In this document: positions 52,732-60,875 of the stretch, one piece after another
How positions within the stretch are numbered: position 1 is the first letter of the stretch
Layout: every line of letters begins with the position of its first letter
Assembly (NCBI GenBank): GCA_029569475.1
Contig: JAKQSZ010000026.1
Location: forward strand, 22,318-86,317
Source of the DNA: Candidatus Eiseniibacteriota bacterium
Lineage (GTDB): Bacteria > Eisenbacteria > RBG-16-71-46 > CAIMUX01
DNA length: 64,000 nucleotides
Reading direction: 5' to 3'
Notes under the pieces: model-generated
Database searches by the model: none
What the model was told of the DNA's origin: nothing
The model's input: the letters and a program-made list of their open reading frames with translations, nothing else
Program-made: the position numbers and the translations under genes

Positions 52732-54165
52732 ATGGAATCCAGCAATCTCCGCACGCCGGCCCCTTCACTGGCCCTCGAGTTCGAGAACATCCTGCAGGCC
52801 GCCATCGGCGACGGCGGGCTGCGGCCGGAGCAACTCAACGCGCTCCAGGAGCCGATCTCGCGGATTCTGGAGAGCTGGGGCGAATCCGGCGGCGAGCGGC
52901 CGGGATTTCTCTCGCTGGCCTCCCGCGCCGATCTCCTCGAAGAGGTCCAAGCCCTGGAGGGGACCCTCGATGGGATCGACGACTATCTCCTCCTCGGGAT
53001 CGGGGGTTCGGCACTGGGGCCGCGCACCGTCATCGAGGGGGTCTGGGGACCGTTGCATCTCCTGGCCGCCGGCCGCCCCGGCGGACCGCCCCGGCGGGTC
53101 TTTATCGCTGACAACGTCGATCCGGAGGGCTTCCGGCAGATCCTCGAGCAGCTCGACTGGTCCAGGACCCTGGTCAATGTCGTGAGCAAGTCGGGTTCCA
53201 CGGTCGAGACGCTCGCCCAGCTGGCCATCGTCTGGGAGAGGATGGGGGAGGCTCTCGGCCCGGAATCACGCCGCCGTCAGCTTGTCTTCACGACCGATCC
53301 GAAACGAGGCTACCTGCGCGAGCTGGCGACCCGGGAGGGCATTGCCACGCTGGCGGTGCCCCCGGAGGTGGGGGGACGGTTCTCGGTGCTGACCGCGGTC
53401 GGCCTCTTCCCCGCCCTGGCGGCGGGGATCCCTCCGCAAGAACTGCTCGAGGGGGCGCGGGCCATGGACGCGCGATGTAAAACGCAACGTGTCCTGGAGA
53501 ATCCGGCAGCCCTGCTCGCGGCGGCGCACTTCCTGATGGACCGGGACAAGGGAAAGACGGTTACCGTCCTCATGCCCTACTCGGACCGTCTGAAGGCCTT
53601 CGCGGAGTGGTTCTGCCAGCTCTGGGCGGAGAGCCTGGGCAAATCGCAGGACCAGGGCGGCAGCCCGATACGGCCGGTCGGGCAGACCACCCTGCGGGCG
53701 CTCGGCACCACAGATCAACACTCCCAGATTCAGCTCTTCATCGAAGGCCCGCCCGACAAGCTGGTCACCTTCTGCCGGGTCGAGACGACGGCCGAGCCCC
53801 TGCCCCTGCGATCCGCCGGGATCACCGGCGAGGACTCCCCGCTCGCCTACCTTGCCCCCCATACCCTGCACGACGTCTTTCGGTCCGAGCAGAGAGCCAC
53901 CGAGATGGCGCTGGTCCGCGCCGGCCGTCCCAGCCTGACCTGGCGTCTGGAGAGGCTGGATGCGCGCGCCATCGGAGCGCTGTTCCAGGTCTACGAGGTC
54001 GCTTGCGCCATGGCCGGGGGGCTCTACGGCATCAACCCCTACGACCAGCCGGCCGTGGAGGGAGGCAAGAACCTCACCTATGGCGCGCTCGGCCGGCCGG
54101 GATATGAGTCCCATCGAAAGGACTACTTGGGGTACCATGAACGGAAGATCACTCATCAAATCTAG
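52732..54165 (+). CDS. pgi: Glucose-6-phosphate isomerase
   Basis: Interconverts glucose-6-phosphate and fructose-6-phosphate. The 477-residue protein shows GIGGSALGPR, SKSGSTVETLAQ, the signature VGGRFSVLTAVGLFPA, GTTDQHSQIQLFIEGP and NPYDQPAVEGGKN with the C-terminal lysine. It is of the shorter type (about 450-480) common outside Proteobacteria. ATG 52732 follows GGAAGGCAAGG. It lies just upstream of a TPR-protein gene. Confidence 0.95.
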   Translation: MESSNLRTPAPSLALEFENILQAAIGDGGLRPEQLNALQEPISRILESWGESGGERPGFLSLASRADLLEEVQALEGTLDGIDDYLLLGIGGSALGPRTVIEGVWGPLHLLAAGRPGGPPRRVFIADNVDPEGFRQILEQLDWSRTLVNVVSKSGSTVETLAQLAIVWERMGEALGPESRRRQLVFTTDPKRGYLRELATREGIATLAVPPEVGGRFSVLTAVGLFPALAAGIPPQELLEGARAMDARCKTQRVLENPAALLAAAHFLMDRDKGKTVTVLMPYSDRLKAFAEWFCQLWAESLGKSQDQGGSPIRPVGQTTLRALGTTDQHSQIQLFIEGPPDKLVTFCRVETTAEPLPLRSAGITGEDSPLAYLAPHTLHDVFRSEQRATEMALVRAGRPSLTWRLERLDARAIGALFQVYEVACAMAGGLYGINPYDQPAVEGGKNLTYGALGRPGYESHRKDYLGYHERKITHQI

Positions 54166-54205
54166 ACTGGATGCGGTGCCGTCGGTCACCGGGAGGATCA
54201 TGGGG

Positions 54206-54964
54206 ATGCGCAGCCGTGGAAACGGATTCTGGTTGGGGTGGTCGGGCCTGATCCTGGCTCTGGTGTTGATCGCCGGTGGCGGCAGGGCGGAGAACCCTAC
54301 CGGATCCGCTGCTGAGCCGGGCCTCGTGCCGGCGGGCTCCGCGGAAGCCGTCGCGGGCTCCGCGACGCTCCGCGACGCATTGGCCGCCGACGTCTCCTCC
54401 GAGGCCGGCGCGGACCCGGTGGTGGACTACGAGGCTGCGGCCCGCAAGAAGGAGGAGGCGTTCAAGGACCGCCTGAAGAAGGATCCCCGGGACTTCGAAG
54501 CGGCCTATGGCCTGGGCAACCTCTACTACGATCTGGGCAAGAGGGACGAGGCGGAGGCTTCGTACCGCAAGGCCCTGGAGATCAAGCCGGACCACCTCGC
54601 CGCCCTGGTCAATCTGGGAGTCGTGCTCAACGAGGGAAACAAGTCCGCTTCGGCGCTCGAGATGTTTGACGCGGCATTGAAGATCGCGCCCAACGACATC
54701 CTGGCCCTCTGCAACAAGGGGCAGGCGCTCTATGCCCTCAAGCGCTACGACGAGGCGGTGGACCTCTACCAGAAGGCCATCACGATTGACTCGAAGAGCC
54801 AGATGGCCCACTACTGGCTCGGCGTAGCCTTCGCCGACGCGGGGATCTACCGCGAGGCGATGAGGGAGTGGGAACTCGCGATGGCCGCTGATTCGACCTC
54901 GGAGACGGCGATGACGGCCCGTGACGGAATCAACGTGCTCAAGCAGATGGTCGGCGAGCGTTAG
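54206..54964 (+). CDS. Exported TPR protein
   Basis: A 252-residue protein: signal-type N-terminus (hydrophobic ~8-24, then GGGRAEN), a linker rich in Ala/Ser/Gly, and four tetratricopeptide repeats (~85-240; AAYGLGNLYYDLGKRDEAEASYRKALEIKPD and successive copies). TPRs mediate protein contacts; the partner is unknown. ATG 54206 is preferred since GGGAGGA (54190-54196) lies nine bases before it; ATG 54137 and 54200 are alternatives. It follows pgi by 40 bases. Confidence 0.8.
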   Translation: MRSRGNGFWLGWSGLILALVLIAGGGRAENPTGSAAEPGLVPAGSAEAVAGSATLRDALAADVSSEAGADPVVDYEAAARKKEEAFKDRLKKDPRDFEAAYGLGNLYYDLGKRDEAEASYRKALEIKPDHLAALVNLGVVLNEGNKSASALEMFDAALKIAPNDILALCNKGQALYALKRYDEAVDLYQKAITIDSKSQMAHYWLGVAFADAGIYREAMREWELAMAADSTSETAMTARDGINVLKQMVGER

Positions 54965-55003
54965 CCCGGACGATGCAGTGCGGCGGCGCGTGACCCCGTC
55001 AAC

Positions 55004-56140
55004 GTGAACTCCAGCCTTCCGCGCCGGGTCCTGGTGGCCATGAGCGGCGGCGTCGACAGCGCCGTGGCGGCCGCGCTGCTGCGGGAACAGGGGTGTGAGG
55101 TCGGGGGAGTCACCTTCCGCCTGTACTGCTACGGGGACGAGGCCGGGGCTTCGCGCGCCTGCTGCGGACTGGAAGGGATCCGGGACGCGCAGGCGACGGC
55201 GCGGCGGCTGGACATCGCGCACACCATCCTGGACCTGGAAGATCTCTTTCGCGCGCGCGTGATCGACGACTTTGTGCGGGAGTATGCCGCTGGCCGCACG
55301 CCCAACCCATGCGTCGAGTGCAACACCCACGTGAAGTTCGCTCCGCTGCTGCAGTGGGGCCGCCGCCAGGGCTATGACGCCATCGCGACCGGGCACTACG
55401 TGCGCCTGGAGCGACGCGAGGTTGGGGGCCGCCTTCGTCCTCTGCTGCGCGCGGCGGTGGACCCGTCCAAGGACCAGAGCTATGTGCTCTGGGGGGTGCC
55501 TCCGGGCATTCTCCAGTCGACCGTCTTTCCCTTGGGTGGCCTGTCCAAGCCCGAGGTTCGCGCCCGTGCCCGGGACCTGGGACTGCCGGTCTGGGAGAAG
55601 CACGAGAGCCAGGACATCTGCTTTGTGGGCGACGAGGGCTATGCCGCCGTGCTTCGCCGGTCCCTGGGCGAGGAGCATCCCGTCTTCCGCGAGGGAGAGA
55701 TCCTCGATGAAGACGGCACGATCCTCGGCCGCCACGCCGGTCTCGCGCACTACACCATCGGACAGCGCCGCGGCATTGGGGTGAGCGGCCCGGAGCCGCT
55801 GCACGTCATCTCGCTCGAGCCGCAGCGCAACGCTCTGCGGGTCGGAAGCGCCTCCTCCCTGGATCGCTTGGAGCTGACCGCTTCGGGGCTCGTGCTGCAT
55901 GTTCCGCCGGAGGAACTCGAGCGCGACGAGGTGGAGGTCAAGATCCGCTACCGCCACCAGCCGGCGCGCGCCCGGGTCACGGTCGAACGGGACCGGCTTC
56001 GCGTGCGGTTTGTCGAACCTCAGAGAGCGGTGGCCCCGGGGCAGTCGTGCGTCGTCTACCGGGATTCGTTCCTCCTGGCCGGGGGACGGATCGACGGCGA
56101 CCCGGAGCCTCGCGTGGAAGCGACGGGCGTGCCGAGCTGA
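55004..56140 (+). CDS. mnmA: tRNA-specific 2-thiouridylase MnmA
   Basis: Installs the 2-thio group at U34 of Glu, Gln and Lys tRNAs. The 378-residue enzyme has the PP-loop SGGVDS (14-19), catalytic cysteines Cys103 (NPCVECN) and Cys206 (QDICFVG), and the C-terminal beta-barrel (HYTIGQRRGIG). GTG 55004 is used. It converges on the pabB-pabC gene with a 12-base gap and no visible terminator. Confidence 0.95.
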   Translation: MNSSLPRRVLVAMSGGVDSAVAAALLREQGCEVGGVTFRLYCYGDEAGASRACCGLEGIRDAQATARRLDIAHTILDLEDLFRARVIDDFVREYAAGRTPNPCVECNTHVKFAPLLQWGRRQGYDAIATGHYVRLERREVGGRLRPLLRAAVDPSKDQSYVLWGVPPGILQSTVFPLGGLSKPEVRARARDLGLPVWEKHESQDICFVGDEGYAAVLRRSLGEEHPVFREGEILDEDGTILGRHAGLAHYTIGQRRGIGVSGPEPLHVISLEPQRNALRVGSASSLDRLELTASGLVLHVPPEELERDEVEVKIRYRHQPARARVTVERDRLRVRFVEPQRAVAPGQSCVVYRDSFLLAGGRIDGDPEPRVEATGVPS

Positions 56141-56152
56141 GGCAGCCCCAGG

Positions 56153-58183
56153 TCAATGGCCGAGGCGGGCTCGCCAGGCTCCTCGGACGCTGTTGAACAG
56201 CAGGAGGACGCCGGCCTTCCGTGCTTCTTCCCGCGCGATGACTCCTTCGTGCAGGACCCCGCGTTCGAGCAGTTCCGCGCGGGCCGTACCCGGCAGCAGT
56301 CCGCAGGTGAGCGGCGGAGTGATCCAACGGCCTTGACGGCGGACCGCCAGGTTGGCGATGCAGGTTTCCGTGATCTCGCCCCGTTCGTTCCAGAGGACGA
56401 TGTCGTCGGCCCCTTCCCGCTCCGCCCACGCGCGATCGTAGGGAGTTCTCCAGGTGGTCTTGTGGTAGAGCAGCGGGTTCTCCGAGCGCACCGGTTGGCG
56501 CGCGATGCGCACCCGGTAGCCGCCGGCCTCCTGTCCGCTCAGGACGGGCGTGCTCTCGAGCCGGATCGAACCCAGGCGCGAGAGCAGCAAGCGCACGCGG
56601 ACCGTCCCCGGCGCGTCCCTTGCGCTCCTGCCCCGTGTGCGTCGTGCCGTCCGCTCCTGGCGGGAACCCTCTCCGGCCGGGGCCAGGGCGAGTTCGTGGG
56701 AAAGCTCTTTGAGCTTCTCCCGCAGCTCGTCCTCGCGGAAGGGAAAGGCGAAGTACGCTGCGGATCCGCGCAGCCTCTCGATGTGCCGTTCCAGGAGCCG
56801 GTATCCTTCGGCCGGCGACCAGCGCATCGTCTCGAGCAGCTCGAACGGCGGGAGAGGACGGCGCGTCACCACGGAAGCCTTGAGCAGGCACTCCTGGTAC
56901 TCCGCCGCGGCGGTGGAATCCCAGACGACCCCACCGCCGGTGCCGTACGTCACCTGGGCCTTCCGGCGGTCGATCCAGGCTGTGCGAATGCCCACGTTGA
57001 AGCAGAAATCGCCCGAAGGCTCGACCACCCCGACCGCGCCGGTGTAGACGCCCCGGGGGGAAGCCTCAAGTTCGGCGATGATCTCCATGGTGCGCCGCTT
57101 GGGAGCGCCCGTGATCGAAGCGGCCGGGAAGAGCGCCTCGAAGAGGCTGGAGAGACCGGCCCGGCTGCGGCACGTCACCTCGCTGGTGAGTTGCCAGAGC
57201 GCCGGGTAGCGTTCTGTGTGAAAGAGCCGGGTCACGCGGACCGAGCCGGTTTCCGCGATCCGTCCGAGGTCGTGACGGACCATGTCCACGATCATGAGGT
57301 TCTCCGCCCGCTCCTTCTCGGACTGCCGGAGCAGCTCCGCCCGGGTCTCGTCTTCCTGAGGCCAACGGCCGCGCGAGGCCGTCCCCTTCATCGGGCGCGA
57401 CACGAGGCCGGGTCCCACGCGCTCGAGGAAGAGCTCGGGGGAGGCCGAACAGACGATCCACTCGCGCGTGCGCAGGTAGGCGCCGTAGCCGTTTCCCTGA
57501 TGCTCCAGCATGGCGCGCAACAGCCTCAGCGACGACCACGCCGGGCGGTCGGGGTCCGGTGCCGCTTCCCGGGGGATCCGCGTCCTGTCGCGGGTCTCAC
57601 CCGCTTGGTCGGCCGGTATGACGCCCCAGGGAGCCGCCAGGCGCATGGTGTAGTTGACCTGGTAGGTGTGCCCCCGGGCGATACAGTCCTTGATGCAGGC
57701 GATCCCCGCGGCGTGATCCTCCTCGGAAAGGTCCGGACGCCAGGCTAGGGCGGGCGCATCCCCGATCCGTCTCACCCCGCCGTCCCCAGGGCGGACGCGT
57801 AACGGGACATAGGCGCGAAAGAGCGCGAACCAGACCAGCGGCGAGGCCCCGGGTTCCCGGGTTGTGAGCGAGGGATCCATATCCGGCGCCGCTTCGTAGG
57901 CCACGAAACCAACCGCGAAGAACCTCCCCCGGGAGGTGGCCTCCTGGACCGCCTGCAGGGCTGCTCCGACCTCGCCCCGCCGCCGAGCCACGATCGTGCC
58001 GGCATGACCCAGGAATCGCCTCCAGCCGCGCTCGGGGTGGTGGACGGCCGCCGTCACCCGAAATCGTCCGCGGGGAACATCGTCCGACTGCCCCCGGGTG
58101 GGCCCATGTGCCATCATTCGCAGATGTTCGCACGGTGGCCCCGCCGTTGCACATGACGTTGAGCCCGGCCTTTGGACGATCAC
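56153..58183 (-). CDS. pabB: PabB-PabC fusion: aminodeoxychorismate synthase component I plus 4-amino-4-deoxychorismate lyase
   Basis: A 676-residue fusion for p-aminobenzoate synthesis (folate pathway). Residues ~25-445 form the chorismate-binding PabB domain (MKGTASRGR, ENLMIVDMVRHDLGRI, ASITGAPKRRTMEII, YTGAVGVV, FNVGIRTA). Residues ~450-676 are the class IV aminotransferase-like PabC lyase (LLETMRW, LLYHKTTWRTPYDRA, NERGEITETCIANL, PPLTCGLLPGT). Such fusions are known. The start is taken as GTG (complement of 58181-58183) with GAGGTGG upstream on that strand; ATG at 58114-58117 is an alternative. It is divergent from the MTH1187 gene; pabA is not in the window. Confidence 0.92.
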   Translation of the reverse strand: MIVQRPGSTSCATAGPPCEHLRMMAHGPTRGQSDDVPRGRFRVTAAVHHPERGWRRFLGHAGTIVARRRGEVGAALQAVQEATSRGRFFAVGFVAYEAAPDMDPSLTTREPGASPLVWFALFRAYVPLRVRPGDGGVRRIGDAPALAWRPDLSEEDHAAGIACIKDCIARGHTYQVNYTMRLAAPWGVIPADQAGETRDRTRIPREAAPDPDRPAWSSLRLLRAMLEHQGNGYGAYLRTREWIVCSASPELFLERVGPGLVSRPMKGTASRGRWPQEDETRAELLRQSEKERAENLMIVDMVRHDLGRIAETGSVRVTRLFHTERYPALWQLTSEVTCRSRAGLSSLFEALFPAASITGAPKRRTMEIIAELEASPRGVYTGAVGVVEPSGDFCFNVGIRTAWIDRRKAQVTYGTGGGVVWDSTAAAEYQECLLKASVVTRRPLPPFELLETMRWSPAEGYRLLERHIERLRGSAAYFAFPFREDELREKLKELSHELALAPAGEGSRQERTARRTRGRSARDAPGTVRVRLLLSRLGSIRLESTPVLSGQEAGGYRVRIARQPVRSENPLLYHKTTWRTPYDRAWAEREGADDIVLWNERGEITETCIANLAVRRQGRWITPPLTCGLLPGTARAELLERGVLHEGVIAREEARKAGVLLLFNSVRGAWRARLGH

Positions 58184-58212
58184 ACCAAGGCCACCTCGAT
58201 CCGGGAGGTTGC

Positions 58213-58548
58213 ATGAAAGTCATCGCGGATTTCTGTCTGGTGCCCCTGGGCGTCGGCGTGTCCCTGTCGCCCTACATCGCCGCCTGTGAGCGGGTTCTCG
58301 CCGAGGCCGGCCTGAAGACCGAACTCCACGCCTACGGAACCAACATCGAGGGGGAGTGGGAGTCGGTCTTCGGGGCCATCCGCCGCTGTCACGAGATCGT
58401 CCACGGCATGGGCGCGCCCCGGATCACGACGACGCTCAAGTTCGGGACAAGGACCGATCGCGCGCAAGGCATGGACGAGAAGATTGCCAGTGTCCGGGCC
58501 CGCCTGCAGGGCGAGACGCCGGCGGGAGGCTCCGCCCAGGTCCCGTAG
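58213..58548 (+). CDS. MTH1187-family thiamine-binding protein
   Basis: A 111-residue ferredoxin-like protein of the MTH1187/YkoF-related family, reported to bind thiamine. Visible family features: start MKVIADFCLVPLG, GVSLSPYIAAC, ELHAYGTNIEGEWE and ITTTLKFGTRTDR. ATG 58213 follows GGGAGG (58203-58208). The divergent start of pabB-pabC lies only 30 bases away, so the two promoters overlap the genes. Role in this organism unknown. Confidence 0.85.
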   Translation: MKVIADFCLVPLGVGVSLSPYIAACERVLAEAGLKTELHAYGTNIEGEWESVFGAIRRCHEIVHGMGAPRITTTLKFGTRTDRAQGMDEKIASVRARLQGETPAGGSAQVP

Positions 58549-58662
58549 GGCCGCCTCCACTCATCACGCGCCGGCCGGGGTCGGGACCAGGGGCCGCATC
58601 CAAACATCGGGCGGAGACATCGGGCGGAGATGTCTTGACCACGGACTGCCAAGGAGCGAGTC

Positions 58663-58691
58663 TTGACACCACGCCGGACGGCTGCTACGGT
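58663..58691 (+). promoter_or_regulatory. Promoter of the tRNA cluster
   Basis: TTGACA (58663-58668), 17 bases, TACGGT (58686-58691). Transcription would begin near 58698, seven bases before the first tRNA. Confidence 0.75.
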
Positions 58692-58704
58692 CACCATTCT
58701 CGGA

Positions 58705-58787
58705 GGAGGGATGGCCGAGCGGCTTAAGGCAGCGGTCTTGAAAACCGCCGGTCGAAAGACCCGTAGGTTCGAATCCTACTCCCTCCG
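58705..58787 (+). tRNA. tRNA-Ser (anticodon TGA)
   Basis: Acceptor GGAGGGA pairs with TCCCTCC, discriminator G. Long variable arm, as for serine tRNAs; anticodon loop CTTGAAA; T-loop GGTTCGAATCC. CCA is not encoded (GCAGG follows). Confidence 0.95.
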
Positions 58788-58805
58788 CAGGTAGGAGATT
58801 GCCGC

Positions 58806-58896
<91 letters not shown>

Positions 58897-58907
58897 GAAG
58901 TTTCGTT

Positions 58908-58981
58908 GCGCCCATAGCTCAATTGGATAGAGCATCTGACTACGGATCAGAAGGTTGGGGGTTCAAATCCTCCTGGGCGCA
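58908..58981 (+). tRNA. tRNA-Arg (anticodon ACG)
   Basis: Acceptor GCGCCCA pairs with TGGGCGC, discriminator A. Anticodon loop CTACGGA gives ACG, whose A34 is the substrate of TadA, encoded at 60135. CCA is not encoded. Confidence 0.95.
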
Positions 58982-59313
58982 CATCTTTCTTTCGCGTTGG
59001 TCCCTGTCTTCTCCTCCCGCGGCGGGCCGCTGCCTCATTCGCTGCCGAGTGACTCTCCCTCGTATCTCCTTGCCGGTGTCCCACCCGCGTGACACGTCGT
59101 GCAGGAGCAGGCAACGGCAAGGCGCGGATGCGCTGGCCCGCCCTGCAGCTCAGAAGCAAGCGCCGTTTTTCTGACCGGGTCGCTCTGCTACCCTGGTCCG
59201 CGTGAGAGACTCGGGCCCGCGGCAGGAGCGGCGGCGCAGAGCCGCCGACCCGCGGACCCGAGGGGAGCCGGAGGGCCTTCGAGGACTCCGGAGCTGGCAC
59301 CAGGAGGTCTGTC
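58982..59313 (+). other. Intergenic region after the tRNA cluster
   Basis: No gene or clear terminator. It holds an extended hairpin (59210-59262) and a GGAGG ribosome-binding site just before 59314. A TACCCT box (59189-59194) has no convincing -35. Confidence 0.5.
59210..59262 (+). repeat. Extended inverted repeat in the leader of the 59314 gene
   Basis: CTCGGG-C-CCGCGG (59210-59222) pairs with CCGCGG-A-CCCGAG (59250-59262), enclosing a second stem GGCGGC (59230-59235) / GCCGCC (59241-59246) with loop GCAGA. There is no T-run after it. Confidence 0.65.
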
Positions 59314-60138
59314 ATGAAACGCCGCGTCATTCACTCCGCCACCGGGCTCGGCCGCAGGCCAGCCGTGCTCTCCTTCGCCTCGGACATGCCGTCCGAAGGC
59401 CTCGCTCGCTGGCGCCGTCTCGCTCGCCCTATCGTCGCGATGGCGCTCGGCGCGGCCGTGGCGCTCCTGATGGGGACCTTGGCCGGCTGCAAGACAGCCG
59501 CGAGGGTGGCGCCGGCGCAGGTGACCGCGGTGCCGGAATGGGATGAGCTCAAGATCTCGCACCTCCTCTACATGGGCACCGCCGGGTCGGCGGGCGATGA
59601 GACGGCCCGCGTGACCGCAGAGGAGATCATCGAGCATGAGCTGCTCGCCGGACAGGATCGGTTCCTTGTTCTGGGGCTGGCGGAGTCGCGCAATCGCGCC
59701 GCGGCCAGCGGAGCCGTCGAGCAGTTCGACCGTGTCGCGCGAGTCTGGAAGAACGACCAGGTGGCCGACGTCCTCCTGGTCCAGCAGCTCTGCCAGAAGC
59801 TGGGGGTCGACGGCATCATCTTCGGGTCGCTGACCGACTGGATCCTGGAGCAGGTCGAGTGGACGAGCGAGGGCAGTTCGTCGACCCAGGTCAGCCTGGC
59901 CTTGTCGATCTACAGCGGCAAGACCGGCCAGCTCGCCTGGCGGGGGCAGAAGACGCACCGCAAGGAATCGATCCCGTACCGGCACGAGCAGGCCTCCGGC
60001 GTCTGGAAGGGGGAAGGCGGGGTGGAGCGTGCCGAGCGGCCGCAGAGCACGACCCCCAAGCCGCCGCCGGCCGACGAAGTCGCCGTCGAAGCTGTACGCG
60101 CCGTGGTCGCGGCCTTCCCGCCGAAAACCGCCTCATGA
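59314..60138 (+). CDS. Lipoprotein, CsgG/TolB-like envelope protein
   Basis: A 274-residue lipoprotein with lipobox LAGC at Cys59; the pre-lipobox part is unusually long, so ATG 59386 may be the real start, although the GGAGG before 59314 is stronger. The mature domain (EIIEHELLAGQDRFLVLGL ... QKLGVDGIIFGSLTDWI ... LALSIYSGKTGQLAWRGQK) resembles the alpha/beta fold of CsgG/FlgT/TolB-N type proteins. Function unknown. ATGA overlap with tadA. Confidence 0.7.
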   Translation: MKRRVIHSATGLGRRPAVLSFASDMPSEGLARWRRLARPIVAMALGAAVALLMGTLAGCKTAARVAPAQVTAVPEWDELKISHLLYMGTAGSAGDETARVTAEEIIEHELLAGQDRFLVLGLAESRNRAAASGAVEQFDRVARVWKNDQVADVLLVQQLCQKLGVDGIIFGSLTDWILEQVEWTSEGSSSTQVSLALSIYSGKTGQLAWRGQKTHRKESIPYRHEQASGVWKGEGGVERAERPQSTTPKPPPADEVAVEAVRAVVAAFPPKTAS

Positions 60139-60641
60139 TCTCGCCTCTCCCGGGCGCCCGCCCTCCCGGTGAGGATGATCGATGGATGGGGCTGGCGCTC
60201 GGCGAGGCGCGGCACGCCCTTGAGGCTCGGGAGGTGCCGGTCGGTTGTGTGATTGTGCACGAGGGCCGGGTGATCGGCCGTGGTTGGAATCGCGTCGAGT
60301 CCGCCCAGGACCCGACGGCGCACGCGGAGATGCTGGCCATCTCCGCCGCCGCCGCCACGCTGGGTTATACACGCCTGGCTGGCGCCACCTGCTATGTGAC
60401 CAGCGAGCCTTGCCTGATGTGCGCGGGGGCGCTTCTCCTGGCGCGAGTCGACGAGGTGGTCTACGGCGCCGCCGAGCCCAAGTTCGGCGCTCTGGAATCG
60501 CGCCTGCGAATCGGGGACGTTCCGGGTTTCAATCATCGTTACCGGATCCGGGGCGGCGTGCGATCCGGCGAGGCCGCGGAACTCCTGCGCTCTTTCTTCC
60601 GCTCTGTGCGGCAGGGTGAGACCCTGGCGGACGCCGACTGA
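60135..60641 (+). CDS. tadA: tRNA-specific adenosine-34 deaminase TadA
   Basis: Converts A34 of tRNA-Arg(ACG) to inosine. The 168-residue zinc deaminase has H63-A-E65 and P-C93-x2-C96. The product of its substrate gene, tRNA-Arg(ACG), is encoded 1.2 kb upstream. The start ATG 60135 overlaps the lipoprotein stop. Confidence 0.94.
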   Translation: MISPLPGARPPGEDDRWMGLALGEARHALEAREVPVGCVIVHEGRVIGRGWNRVESAQDPTAHAEMLAISAAAATLGYTRLAGATCYVTSEPCLMCAGALLLARVDEVVYGAAEPKFGALESRLRIGDVPGFNHRYRIRGGVRSGEAAELLRSFFRSVRQGETLADAD

Positions 60642-60875
60642 CGCGACGTCCTTGATCGATCCCGCCGCGCGCAGGAAGCGCGAGTCATTTCGCCGTGGGC
60701 CGTATGCCTCCTTGGTCTTGACGCGCTCTGCCGGATTTCCGCTCGCGGAATGATGGCCGGTTTGGGTCAGGTGCAACGTTTTGGGCTGCTGATACGTCTC
60801 AGGCGGGCCGGACTGGCAGCTTTCGGCCTGGACCGAAGAACCGAGGACCACCACGCACCTGGCCGCGGAGACGTC

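Noticed and set aside
59189..59194. -10 box for the lipoprotein/tadA unit
   Set aside because: No -35 at acceptable spacing, so I do not call a promoter there.
60718..60723. TTGACG as promoter of the DUF5916 gene
   Set aside because: No -10-like hexamer at 16-18 bases downstream.
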